Assembly: GCA_904501945.1 (NCBI GenBank)
Contig: CAJGCU010000118.1
Location: 1-5,829, forward strand
Length of the DNA stretch: 5,829 bases
Direction of reading: 5' to 3'
Source: an uncultured Bacteroidaceae bacterium
GTDB lineage: Bacteria; Bacteroidota; Bacteroidia; Bacteroidales; Bacteroidaceae
Below the pieces are notes generated by a model. That model was not told the DNA's origin and made no database searches. It was given only the letters and a program-made list of their open reading frames with translations. The position numbers and the translations under genes were made by a program. Position 1 is the stretch's first letter, and each line of letters starts with the position of its first letter. This document shows, in pieces, positions 1 to 5,829 of this stretch.

Positions 1-147
1 AGGAATAATGGACTGCTTTTCTTTGAGATAAATCGCCGATTCGGCCAAGAAACAGTCCTGATGCTGCAAGGCATGGGATACAGAGAGGTGGAGCTGAGAA
101 AGGACCTGTATGGCAACGACCGGATGGTGAAAGCAATAAAAGGATGA
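1..147 (+). CDS. prmC: Peptide chain release factor N5-glutamine methyltransferase, C-terminal end (partial)
   Basis: This is the last 48 codons of a gene that begins before the window; reading frame 1 is open from base 1 to a TGA at 145-147. The peptide contains LLFFEIN near its start, then FGQETVLML, GYREVELRKDL and GNDRMVKAIKG at the end. This order (FEIN, a helix, GY..VEL.KD, then GNDRM) is the usual C-terminus of PrmC/HemK, the cytoplasmic S-adenosylmethionine-dependent enzyme that methylates the glutamine of the GGQ motif in release factors RF1 and RF2. The catalytic NPPY motif would lie upstream and cannot be seen. The gene is followed by a 62-bp spacer and porZ on the same strand. Seen: the peptide and stop. 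Known: the family's C-terminal signature. The closely related PrmB (ribosomal protein L3 methyltransferase) is a less likely alternative. Confidence 0.88.
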   Translation, partial: RNNGLLFFEINRRFGQETVLMLQGMGYREVELRKDLYGNDRMVKAIKG

Positions 148-163
148 AAAAATCGTTTTATAA

Positions 164-191
164 TTGAGACTTGAAAATTGAAAATCGAGAA
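164..191 (+). repeat. Four-unit 7-bp tandem repeat upstream of porZ
   Basis: Four consecutive heptamers fit the pattern TTGARAA with mismatches. Units 2 and 3 (171-177 and 178-184) are identical TTGAAAA. Unit 1 (164-170, TTGAGAC) and unit 4 (185-191, TCGAGAA) are degenerate, and a partial TTG follows at 192-194. The array ends 18 bp before the porZ ATG, so it probably sits in the 5' leader or promoter region. It also creates in-frame TTG and ATT codons that extend the open frame upstream of the likely start. A role in expression is inference only. Confidence 0.6.
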
Positions 192-209
192 TTGTTTAAC
201 TCCTCACTC

Positions 210-2243
210 ATGAAAACCATAACATTACTGATTCTTTTCCTGCTCAGCATCGGCAAGGCGATGGCCAACGAGTGGAAAATCTATGCTTCATACCACAATA
301 TCAGCAAGGCGATAAAAACAGACTCGCGCATCTTTGTGCTGGCAAACGGAGGATTGTTCAGCTATGACACGGAAGACAGCCGGGTGATAGGCTACGACAA
401 AACGAATGCGCTGAGCGACTTCGGCATTCACGACATCGCCTATTCGGCTACAAAGAAGAAACTGGTGGTGCTGTATGAGAACGGCAACATCGACTTGCTG
501 GGCATGGACGGGACAAGATGGAACTTGCCTGACATCAAGACGAAGTCGCTGGGCGACAAGACGCTGAACGAGCTGAAAGTGGTGGGTGGAGAAGCGTTCA
601 TCAGCCTCAATGCAGGACTGGCGCACATCAATCTGGAGGGCGGATACTTTATCAATCTGTACACATTCGACAGCAAGGTGACAAATGCGACCCTGCAAAA
701 CGGGAAACTCTACGCCAAGACAGCGACGGGAGTGATGGAGGGCAACCCCAGCAAGAATCTCTTGGACAAGAACAGCTGGACAAAAGTGGCTGCTAACATT
801 GTTACATTCGGACTCACAGCGAGCGAGAAAGCGGATATGGAGGCCGCTATGGAAAAGGTGAAGAACATCGTCATCAACTCGCCCAAGCAAAACTGGTCGT
901 ACAAGCTGAACATGATAGGCAACAGGTTGCTGGTGGCTGGCGGAAACTTCTACTATCCCGAAGTGGATTATGCCGGCACAGCCATGAAATACGAGAATGG
1001 GGAATGGTCGGCCTTTGACGAAAAGGAGGCCATTGCGCTGGTGGGGGAAAGAACCTACCGAAATGTCACAGATGTGGTACAAGACCCCAACGACCCCGAA
1101 CACCACTGGCTGGGCACGAAGCAAAGCGGCATTTATGAATTCAGGAACTACAAACTGGCAAACCATTACAGCTACGAAAATTCGCCATTGACAAGTATCC
1201 TTCCAGACGACAAAAACGCAGGATGGTATGTGCGTGTCACTGGCTTGAACTATGACCCGCAAGGCAATCTGTGGATGATGAACAACCAATGTGACACGAT
1301 TGTGCGCATCTTGAAGAAGGACGGGAAATGGGCGGCTTACTACTATAACGAGATTGCAGGCTATCCCACTTTTGACAACACGATGTTTGACCAACGTGGA
1401 TGGGCATGGATTCAGCAACGAAGAACCACTTCATCGCATTTGGCTGGGCTCATGGTCATCAACACGAACGGAACCATCGACAAGAGAACGGACGACAAGC
1501 ACCGTTTCATCTCCAGTTTTTATAATCAGAACGGAGACAGCTATACACCCAACCTTTACTATTGCGTGGAAGAAGACCTCAACGGCGCCATCTGGATGGG
1601 ATGTACGGATGGCATATTCATGACAGCTGCACCTGAAAATATATTCAATAGCAACTTCACGTTCACACAGCCCATCGTTCCACGCAATGACGGCTCAGGA
1701 CTGGGAGACTACCTGCTCAGCGGCGTGTCTGTCAAATGCATTGCCATTGATGGCGGCAACCGAAAATGGGTGGGTACGCTCAACAATGGCGTCTATCTGA
1801 TCAGTGCTAACGGAATGGAGACCATTGATCATTTTACCACAGGAAATTCTCCTCTCATCAGCGACGAAATCAACGACATAGCCATCAATGGCGAAACAGG
1901 AGAGGTGTTCATTGCTACCAACAAAGGATTGTGCTCGTTCCAAGGCGACGCAACCGACCCTGCTGCCAGCATGAAATCGGACAACTTAAAAGTTTTTCCT
2001 AATCCTGTCCGCCCTGAATACCAAGGTGATGTGCATATCACAGGACTGATGTACAACTCAAACGTGAAGATTGTGAGTGCCAGCGGGAAACTGGTAACTG
2101 AAGGAACAAGCGTGGGAGGGGAGTTCTCATGGGACTGCTGTTACAAGACTGGCAAGAAGGTAGCTTCGGGCATTTATTACGCCTTGTGCACCGACGAGGA
2201 AGGAAATGACGGTGCGGTTGCCAAAATTCTGATTATCAAGTAA
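210..2243 (+). CDS. porZ: PorZ-type T9SS attachment-complex protein (two-component-propeller repeats plus C-terminal sandwich domain)
   Basis: The product is a 677-aa exported protein. I chose the ATG at 210 because it begins a clean signal peptide: MKT, a hydrophobic core around residues 4-14, then a cleavage site after AMA (residue 19). The open frame continues up to a TTG at 171 but this would bury the signal. The mature part opens with EWKIYASYHN and has several beta-propeller blade motifs: HHWLGTKQSGIYEF (298-311), GNLWMM (352-357), GAIWMGCTDGIFM (459-471), RKWVGTLNNGVYLI (518-531) and GEVFIATNKGLCSF (564-577). The last 85 residues (593-677) begin LKVFPNPV and contain VASGIYYA, the pattern of T9SS C-terminal domains. 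This architecture matches PorZ of Porphyromonas gingivalis, which sits on the cell surface with PorU, PorV and PorQ and delivers anionic LPS to the PorU sortase. There is no HAMP, histidine kinase or DNA-binding part, so a hybrid two-component regulator is excluded. No Shine-Dalgarno sequence is seen, as is common in this phylum. The glycosyltransferase gene follows after 20 bp and is probably cotranscribed. Confidence 0.85.
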   Translation: MKTITLLILFLLSIGKAMANEWKIYASYHNISKAIKTDSRIFVLANGGLFSYDTEDSRVIGYDKTNALSDFGIHDIAYSATKKKLVVLYENGNIDLLGMDGTRWNLPDIKTKSLGDKTLNELKVVGGEAFISLNAGLAHINLEGGYFINLYTFDSKVTNATLQNGKLYAKTATGVMEGNPSKNLLDKNSWTKVAANIVTFGLTASEKADMEAAMEKVKNIVINSPKQNWSYKLNMIGNRLLVAGGNFYYPEVDYAGTAMKYENGEWSAFDEKEAIALVGERTYRNVTDVVQDPNDPEHHWLGTKQSGIYEFRNYKLANHYSYENSPLTSILPDDKNAGWYVRVTGLNYDPQGNLWMMNNQCDTIVRILKKDGKWAAYYYNEIAGYPTFDNTMFDQRGWAWIQQRRTTSSHLAGLMVINTNGTIDKRTDDKHRFISSFYNQNGDSYTPNLYYCVEEDLNGAIWMGCTDGIFMTAAPENIFNSNFTFTQPIVPRNDGSGLGDYLLSGVSVKCIAIDGGNRKWVGTLNNGVYLISANGMETIDHFTTGNSPLISDEINDIAINGETGEVFIATNKGLCSFQGDATDPAASMKSDNLKVFPNPVRPEYQGDVHITGLMYNSNVKIVSASGKLVTEGTSVGGEFSWDCCYKTGKKVASGIYYALCTDEEGNDGAVAKILIIK

Positions 2244-2263
2244 CATATTTATCCTCTACCGGC

Positions 2264-3145
2264 ATGCTGTCTATCCTCATCCCTACACACGATTACACCT
2301 GCTATCAGTTAGTGGCCGACCTGCACAAGCAGGCGGAAAAGCTTGGTGTCCCTTATGAAATCATCGTGGCAGAAGACGGAAGCCGTTCGCAAGTGAACAT
2401 CATTGCCAACCATAAAATTACAGAACTGAGCTATTGTCGGCACATTGTGAACAAGGAGGGGCGAGGTCCGGCCGGCATCCGAAACCTGCTGGCGCGAGAG
2501 GCTGTCTATGGCTGGATTATCTTCATTGACAGCGATGCCAAGGTGGAGAAACTTGATTTCTTACAAACTTACTTCACTTCGATAGGGAAAGCCGACGTGG
2601 TGGTTGGAGGGCTTCGGCATCAGCAGGAAAACCTGAACCCTAACTTGTCACTGCGGTTCAAGTACGAAAAGGAGGCCGACAAACATCGCAGCGCATCAGA
2701 ACGGAGTCTGCATCCTTACAGCAAGTTTACACCATTCAATGTAATGATTCGACGTTCAACCTTTCTCTGCATCGGGTTTGACGAAGACTGCAAGGAGTAT
2801 GGCTATGAAGATGCGCTCTTTGGGGTGGAGCTCATGAAGAGAGAGATTCAAATCTTACATATCGAGAATCCGCTCATCCACCTGGGATTAGACACCAACG
2901 AGATCTTCCTCCGCAAAAGCGAAACAGCCTTGCGTACACTGAAATCGTTGGGCGATAAAATGGAATGCCACAGCTATGTGGGGAGAACCTACCTGAAATT
3001 AAAGAAATGGCGTATCGATTGGATGATTAAAGGTTTTCATCAACTGTTCGGGAAGACAATCAGACACCATCTGCTATCTTCACATCCTTCCCTATTCTGG
3101 TTTTCTGTCTATAAATTAGGATATTACGCAACGCTCACTTCTTAG
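2264..3145 (+). CDS. Family 2 glycosyltransferase (GT-A fold)
   Basis: A complete 293-aa protein that should transfer a sugar from a nucleotide donor to a surface glycan; donor and acceptor cannot be read from the sequence. The start MLSILIPTHD is the usual first beta strand of GT2 enzymes, so the ATG at 2264 is well supported although no Shine-Dalgarno sequence precedes it. Visible motifs in order: IIVAEDGS (33-40, nucleotide binding), GPAGIRNLLA (68-77, with the conserved RN), FIDSDA (87-92, the metal-binding DxD), FTPFNVMIRR (155-164, acceptor-side strand) and EYGYEDALFG (178-187, the ED motif carrying the likely catalytic base), followed by a conserved-type His at 206. The C-terminal part from about residue 235 is basic and contains LFWFSVYKLGYY, which may associate with the membrane, but no definite transmembrane segment is seen. 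It lies 20 bp after porZ on the same strand, and its last 11 bp overlap the opposing gene. Confidence 0.87.
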   Translation: MLSILIPTHDYTCYQLVADLHKQAEKLGVPYEIIVAEDGSRSQVNIIANHKITELSYCRHIVNKEGRGPAGIRNLLAREAVYGWIIFIDSDAKVEKLDFLQTYFTSIGKADVVVGGLRHQQENLNPNLSLRFKYEKEADKHRSASERSLHPYSKFTPFNVMIRRSTFLCIGFDEDCKEYGYEDALFGVELMKREIQILHIENPLIHLGLDTNEIFLRKSETALRTLKSLGDKMECHSYVGRTYLKLKKWRIDWMIKGFHQLFGKTIRHHLLSSHPSLFWFSVYKLGYYATLTS

Positions 3146-3995
3146 TTACAATTTCCCCATGCCGACTCATCGCAACGATAATGTCTGAGAAACTGCTATA
3201 ATATGAACCTAAGAAATATATAGTCTTGGCCAAAGAGAACATTTCCACAACGGCTTCCCGCATTCCTTTCAAAGAATTCCTATCTGCTTTACAAGACGAA
3301 GAACTGACCCTATTAGGGAATTCCTTTAACATCAAAGACTTAACATTCTCATCATCTGTCGCAAGGTAAAAATTCATCGTGGCAGGAAATGCTTTCATCC
3401 TTTCCACAAAAGCGTCAACAGGACTGCACTTTATGGACATCGTGTTATCTGTCCGACGAATGTGGACACCCACCGTATTGTCAGTGAAAGCAGCTGTTCT
3501 TTGTTCAACTTCTTCTACCAAGGAAGGAAGAGGCTTGAAATATTGGGCAAATAAAGCATCATCCGTTGGAAAGAAGCCCAACCCCGAAGCCACAAAAACA
3601 TTTTTACCTTTCAGCATCGATGCCAACTTCTCTGGATTCTGCTGAAGAACCGCCAAGTGCCAATCGAACAGAGATACATCGAACCGAAACTTTTGTGACA
3701 GATAAGGAATAAACAGATTGCGCTTCAATGGGGGAGCATAAAGAAAATAGTCTTTTTGTTCCAGTTCTTGCACAGCGGCAATAGGTAAGGGCTGGAACAA
3801 GTCACAAAATCGAGCATTCAGCCCCGAATCCTTCATCCATACGACTTTCAACTCACTGCCAATCTCCCTGCAAAGAGTATTGGCAGCTAAAATCGCACGC
3901 ATTCGGTTGGCTAATCCTCCAAGCGGCGACAATGTAAGCGTTCCTTTGCTATGATGTTTCATATGATGTTTCATCAGAGCTGATTCTTTTTCCAT
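3135..3995 (-). CDS. FUT8/NodZ-like fucosyltransferase-family protein
   Basis: A 286-aa protein without signal peptide or membrane segment, probably cytoplasmic. The N-terminal PLGGLANRMRAI (24-35) resembles the first GT-B loop of fucosyltransferases that bind GDP-sugars. The key signature is GVHIRRTDN (176-184), the GDP-binding HxRRTD motif of alpha-1,6-fucosyltransferases (FUT8, NodZ; GT23) and protein O-fucosyltransferases. FYLATDDENV (209-218) and SLKGMREAVVEMFSL to GSYYSSFSDI (241-272) follow, in the same order as the YLATDD and SLRG...SS segments of human FUT8. GDP-fucose use is therefore likely but unproven, and the acceptor is unknown. The ATG at 3995 is preferred because AAGGA lies five bases upstream; ATGs at 3974 and 3962 give 279 or 275 aa with the same domain. 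The start lies inside the peptidase gene (47-bp overlap), which suggests cotranslation. The TGA at 3135-3137 lies inside the opposing glycosyltransferase gene. Confidence 0.75.
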   Translation of the reverse strand: MEKESALMKHHMKHHSKGTLTLSPLGGLANRMRAILAANTLCREIGSELKVVWMKDSGLNARFCDLFQPLPIAAVQELEQKDYFLYAPPLKRNLFIPYLSQKFRFDVSLFDWHLAVLQQNPEKLASMLKGKNVFVASGLGFFPTDDALFAQYFKPLPSLVEEVEQRTAAFTDNTVGVHIRRTDNTMSIKCSPVDAFVERMKAFPATMNFYLATDDENVKSLMLKEFPNRVSSSSCKADRNSLKGMREAVVEMFSLAKTIYFLGSYYSSFSDIIVAMSRHGEIVTKK

Positions 3996-5667
3996 TTACA
4001 TCCTTTCTCCATTCCGCTATCTGTATGTCAGCAGGCGAAAGGAAGGTAATGATTTTATCCTCTGGCAGCGGAATTTCTATCAAGTCGTCAGCAAAAAGAT
4101 TGTTTTCGTATAACACATGCAAGCGGTACATGCCTTTACGAGGAGCATAGATTGTACTCTTGCGAAATCGTCGTGTGCTTACTTCGTCCTTTGCCATGGT
4201 TAATCCCTGACGGTGCAAGTAGAACGATTGTCCACCCTCGTCTAGGGCTTCCATCGCCAAATAGAAACGTCCTGCCATTTCTGCATTGTGATTCTTAAAA
4301 GTAATACTATATTCAGGAGTCGTTCCGTTTATCATCAAATCGGGCATGTCTATATCTACCAGAGACAGATAAGCATGAGAAGCGGTGTCGCTGCTAAGTG
4401 TAACTGCGTTTCCTTTCACATGGGCTATCAGATAATTGGGAGTTCCCATACAAGTTCTTGCCTCGCGCCATTCTTTGCCACCATCAACTGCATTGTCACG
4501 ATACATCGGCACAAGGGTGTAAACTCCATCTTCAACAGAAGCTGGAAAGGAAAGACTAAGGGTATCAGTATAGGTGATGCCGTCTATCTCCTCCAACAGA
4601 AAATCATGCTCATACACATAGAGCGGACACACTTCGCTATCATCGCGCTTGAGCATAATGGCTACAGAATCAGACAGCATATTCCATCCCACATTTGACA
4701 AGTCGTGAACAGTCAGAGAGACACGGTTTCTATCATAAACAGGCAATGAATGCGGTCTATCTGTCACCGCTCTAATATACTGAAAAGCAAAATTATGCCG
4801 TTCTATTCCTTGCGCATCAGCATGATTGGAAGGCATAATGCCCGTTGTGAACATCTGCAAGAAATTAAAGCCATTTTCAGGACTATCCTTGTCATACCAC
4901 TTGGGCTGGTCTGGTAACAAATAAGGCAAATAGGTCCATCCGTCACCATCGTTGTCTGGATTTCCCCAACGAGTGTGAAACCAGTCCTGTTCATCGTACC
5001 CGTCAATGACAAAGGCATGGCCACCATTGACATTATAGCCCGATATCAGCACGGGGCGTCCTGCTGCAAGTTCCTGCTTAAGCATGAGTGTGATTTCCGA
5101 AAGCGAATAGAAGTCGCGAAACAGCATCTGGATACCGCTATCGTAACCAAAGTGCTTGACCATCGCGATGGGTTGGTAAATAGACTGCGCTCCACTAGAC
5201 AATGCTCCATAGCGCGTATTGACAGCTATGCCGCAATCACTGTTCAGGAGCGCTACAGCATCTGCTTGAACTTGAGTGTATTTTCCTTCTTCATACTTGT
5301 CAAGCATATTCTTCCAGTCATACTCATGTGCTTCAAAATGGGCTGACAATGTCTGTCCACACCCAAGACTATCAAGATATTCATGCTGTCCCGTGCCACG
5401 CAACGGCCACTGCCAGTAGCGCATCACCTGAGTCATAGCCGTTGCCACACAGCCTACCACACACTGAGCACCAGTGCTATCCGTCGGACACATATTATTA
5501 TATGGAGCATACTGATGCCATGAGTCACTAAGCAGAGGCTCTACTCTGTCGGGCAAACCCTGCGCTTCCACATAATGGCGACTCATGCGATGGATGATAC
5601 GCTGAGCGGATGCTGCCAGCACCCAGCAGAAGAAAAACGATAATATGCAGATGTATCTGAATTTCAT
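3949..5667 (-). CDS. Secreted C10-family (streptopain/interpain-like) cysteine peptidase
   Basis: A 572-aa exported protein. The signal peptide has a hydrophobic core (ICILSFFFCWVLAA) and a cleavage site after ASA (residue 21); there is no lipobox. The C10 catalytic domain starts almost at once: VEPLLSDSWHQYAPYNNMCP (42-61), QCVVGCVATAMTQVMRYWQWP (68-88, nucleophile Cys73), GRPVLISGYNVNGGHAFVIDGYD (203-225, catalytic His217) and FHTRWGN (230-236). Only about 20 residues lie between signal and domain, so the usual N-terminal inhibitory propeptide seems to be missing. The loop that reads HVNWGWGG in streptopain reads HTRWGN here, with Arg233 in place of the Asn and Asn236 in place of the second Trp. 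Residues from about 285 to 560 look like beta-rich accessory domains of unknown role. No T9SS C-terminal signature such as FPNP or GIY is seen at the end, so the export route beyond the inner membrane is unclear. Its ATG overlaps the alr stop codon, and its 3' end overlaps the fucosyltransferase gene. It could cleave host or envelope proteins; the substrate is unknown. Confidence 0.88.
   Translation of the reverse strand: MKFRYICILSFFFCWVLAASAQRIIHRMSRHYVEAQGLPDRVEPLLSDSWHQYAPYNNMCPTDSTGAQCVVGCVATAMTQVMRYWQWPLRGTGQHEYLDSLGCGQTLSAHFEAHEYDWKNMLDKYEEGKYTQVQADAVALLNSDCGIAVNTRYGALSSGAQSIYQPIAMVKHFGYDSGIQMLFRDFYSLSEITLMLKQELAAGRPVLISGYNVNGGHAFVIDGYDEQDWFHTRWGNPDNDGDGWTYLPYLLPDQPKWYDKDSPENGFNFLQMFTTGIMPSNHADAQGIERHNFAFQYIRAVTDRPHSLPVYDRNRVSLTVHDLSNVGWNMLSDSVAIMLKRDDSEVCPLYVYEHDFLLEEIDGITYTDTLSLSFPASVEDGVYTLVPMYRDNAVDGGKEWREARTCMGTPNYLIAHVKGNAVTLSSDTASHAYLSLVDIDMPDLMINGTTPEYSITFKNHNAEMAGRFYLAMEALDEGGQSFYLHRQGLTMAKDEVSTRRFRKSTIYAPRKGMYRLHVLYENNLFADDLIEIPLPEDKIITFLSPADIQIAEWRKDVNGKRISSDETSYETS
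3951..3974 (-). repeat. Exact 12-bp tandem duplication in the peptidase/fucosyltransferase overlap
   Basis: On the minus strand ATGAAACATCAT occurs twice without a gap (3974-3963 and 3962-3951). Because the unit is a multiple of three it keeps both frames. In the fucosyltransferase frame it encodes MKHH twice and supplies two extra in-frame ATGs; in the peptidase frame it gives the ETS repeat in DETSYETS just before the TAG stop. It looks like a recent slippage duplication. Confidence 0.85.
4001..4005 (-). promoter_or_regulatory. Shine-Dalgarno-like site for the fucosyltransferase gene
   Basis: The minus strand reads GGAGAAAGGA at 4010-4001, and its AAGGA core is separated by five bases from the ATG at 3995. 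This is the only start in the window with a good Shine-Dalgarno match, and it decides in favour of 3995 over the ATGs at 3974 and 3962. Many Bacteroidota genes do not use such sites, so the support is moderate. Confidence 0.5.
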
Positions 5668-5829
5668 TCGTGTACATATATTCGCTGCACGCGGTTGCTG
5701 ATGCCTGTAAGCACCTCATACGGAATGGTATCGATAGCATCGCTAAGCACCGTGACAGGCAAATGGTCGCCAAAAATTTCCACCATATCACCCGCCTTGC
5801 AGTCGATGCCCGTTACATCTATCATGCAG
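5664..5829 (-). CDS. alr: Alanine racemase, C-terminal end (partial; probably of a MurF-Alr fusion)
   Basis: The last 54 codons of a gene that enters from the right edge. The peptide reads CMIDVTGID, then GDMVEIFGDHLPV, DTIPYEVLTGISNRVQRIYVHE and a TGA at 5666-5664. The IDVT, GD.V.IFG and TIPYE(V/I)LTGIS.RV signatures are those of the C-terminal beta domain of alanine racemase, the PLP enzyme that converts L-alanine to D-alanine for peptidoglycan. In many Bacteroidales this domain is fused to MurF, the ligase that adds D-Ala-D-Ala to the muropeptide precursor; the fusion cannot be seen here and is inferred. The PLP lysine and the catalytic tyrosine lie outside the window. The stop overlaps the peptidase start as ATGA (4 bp), a typical arrangement for translational coupling. 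Confidence 0.92.
   Translation of the reverse strand, partial: CMIDVTGIDCKAGDMVEIFGDHLPVTVLSDAIDTIPYEVLTGISNRVQRIYVHE

Noticed and set aside
171..209. Upstream TTG start that would lengthen PorZ by 13 residues
   Set aside because: It would put a charged peptide encoded by the heptamer repeat in front of a good signal peptide; the ATG at 210 places the signal at the N-terminus.
148..209. Bacteroidota-type promoter (TTTG around -33 and TAnnTTTG around -7) for porZ
   Set aside because: No convincing pair of boxes with correct spacing was found in the spacer; the only notable structure is the heptamer repeat.
288..1418. Long open frame of 376 codons on the minus strand
   Set aside because: It lies entirely antisense to porZ, its translation has no recognisable domain or signal, and the porZ frame has clear family motifs. 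It is a by-product of porZ codon use.
210..2243. Hybrid two-component sensor identity for the propeller protein
   Set aside because: The blades resemble sensor propellers, but there is no transmembrane segment after them, no histidine kinase and no DNA-binding domain; the protein ends in a T9SS-like domain.
4288..4698. Plus-strand open frame of 136 codons, and others at 4975-5346 and 3379-3645
   Set aside because: They are antisense to the peptidase and fucosyltransferase genes, whose frames have clear motifs, and their translations show no domain.
5528..5791. Minus-strand open frame of 87 codons spanning the alr/peptidase junction
   Set aside because: It is a third frame across two genes that are supported by strong motifs; its translation resembles nothing known.

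Overview
The window looks like chromosomal DNA from a member of the Bacteroidota (order Bacteroidales, plausibly Prevotella or a close relative). Four things point there: a porZ-type gene of the type IX secretion system (T9SS), which is restricted to this phylum; a C10 (streptopain/interpain-like) cysteine peptidase; an alanine racemase C-terminus that reads like the Bacteroidales version; and start sites that mostly lack a Shine-Dalgarno sequence. No mobile element, tRNA, rRNA or CRISPR array was seen. The genus is an inference, the phylum is fairly secure.

Layout. Plus strand, left to right: the last 48 codons of prmC (release-factor glutamine methyltransferase); a 62-bp spacer carrying a 7-bp tandem repeat; porZ (677 aa, secreted two-propeller protein with a T9SS-like C-terminal domain); and, 20 bp later, a family 2 glycosyltransferase (293 aa). 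Minus strand, right to left: the last 54 codons of alanine racemase (alr, probably the C-terminus of a MurF-Alr fusion); a secreted C10 peptidase (572 aa) whose ATG overlaps the alr stop as ATGA; and a FUT8/NodZ-like fucosyltransferase-type protein (286 aa) that starts inside the peptidase gene. The two clusters converge and their last genes overlap tail to tail by 11 bp. There is no gene-free stretch longer than 62 bp.

How the genes may work together. PorZ is a surface component of the T9SS attachment complex, known in Porphyromonas gingivalis to bind anionic LPS and hand it to the PorU sortase. The two glycosyltransferases beside it are candidates for building a surface glycan, but nothing in the sequence shows that they make the PorZ ligand. 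The minus-strand cluster combines D-alanine synthesis, an exported protease and a sugar transferase in a tightly overlapping unit, which suggests an envelope-related operon. The most unusual points are the C10 peptidase, which appears to lack an inhibitory propeptide and has altered residues in its active-site loop, and the exact 12-bp tandem duplication in the peptidase/fucosyltransferase overlap, which adds residues to both proteins at once.
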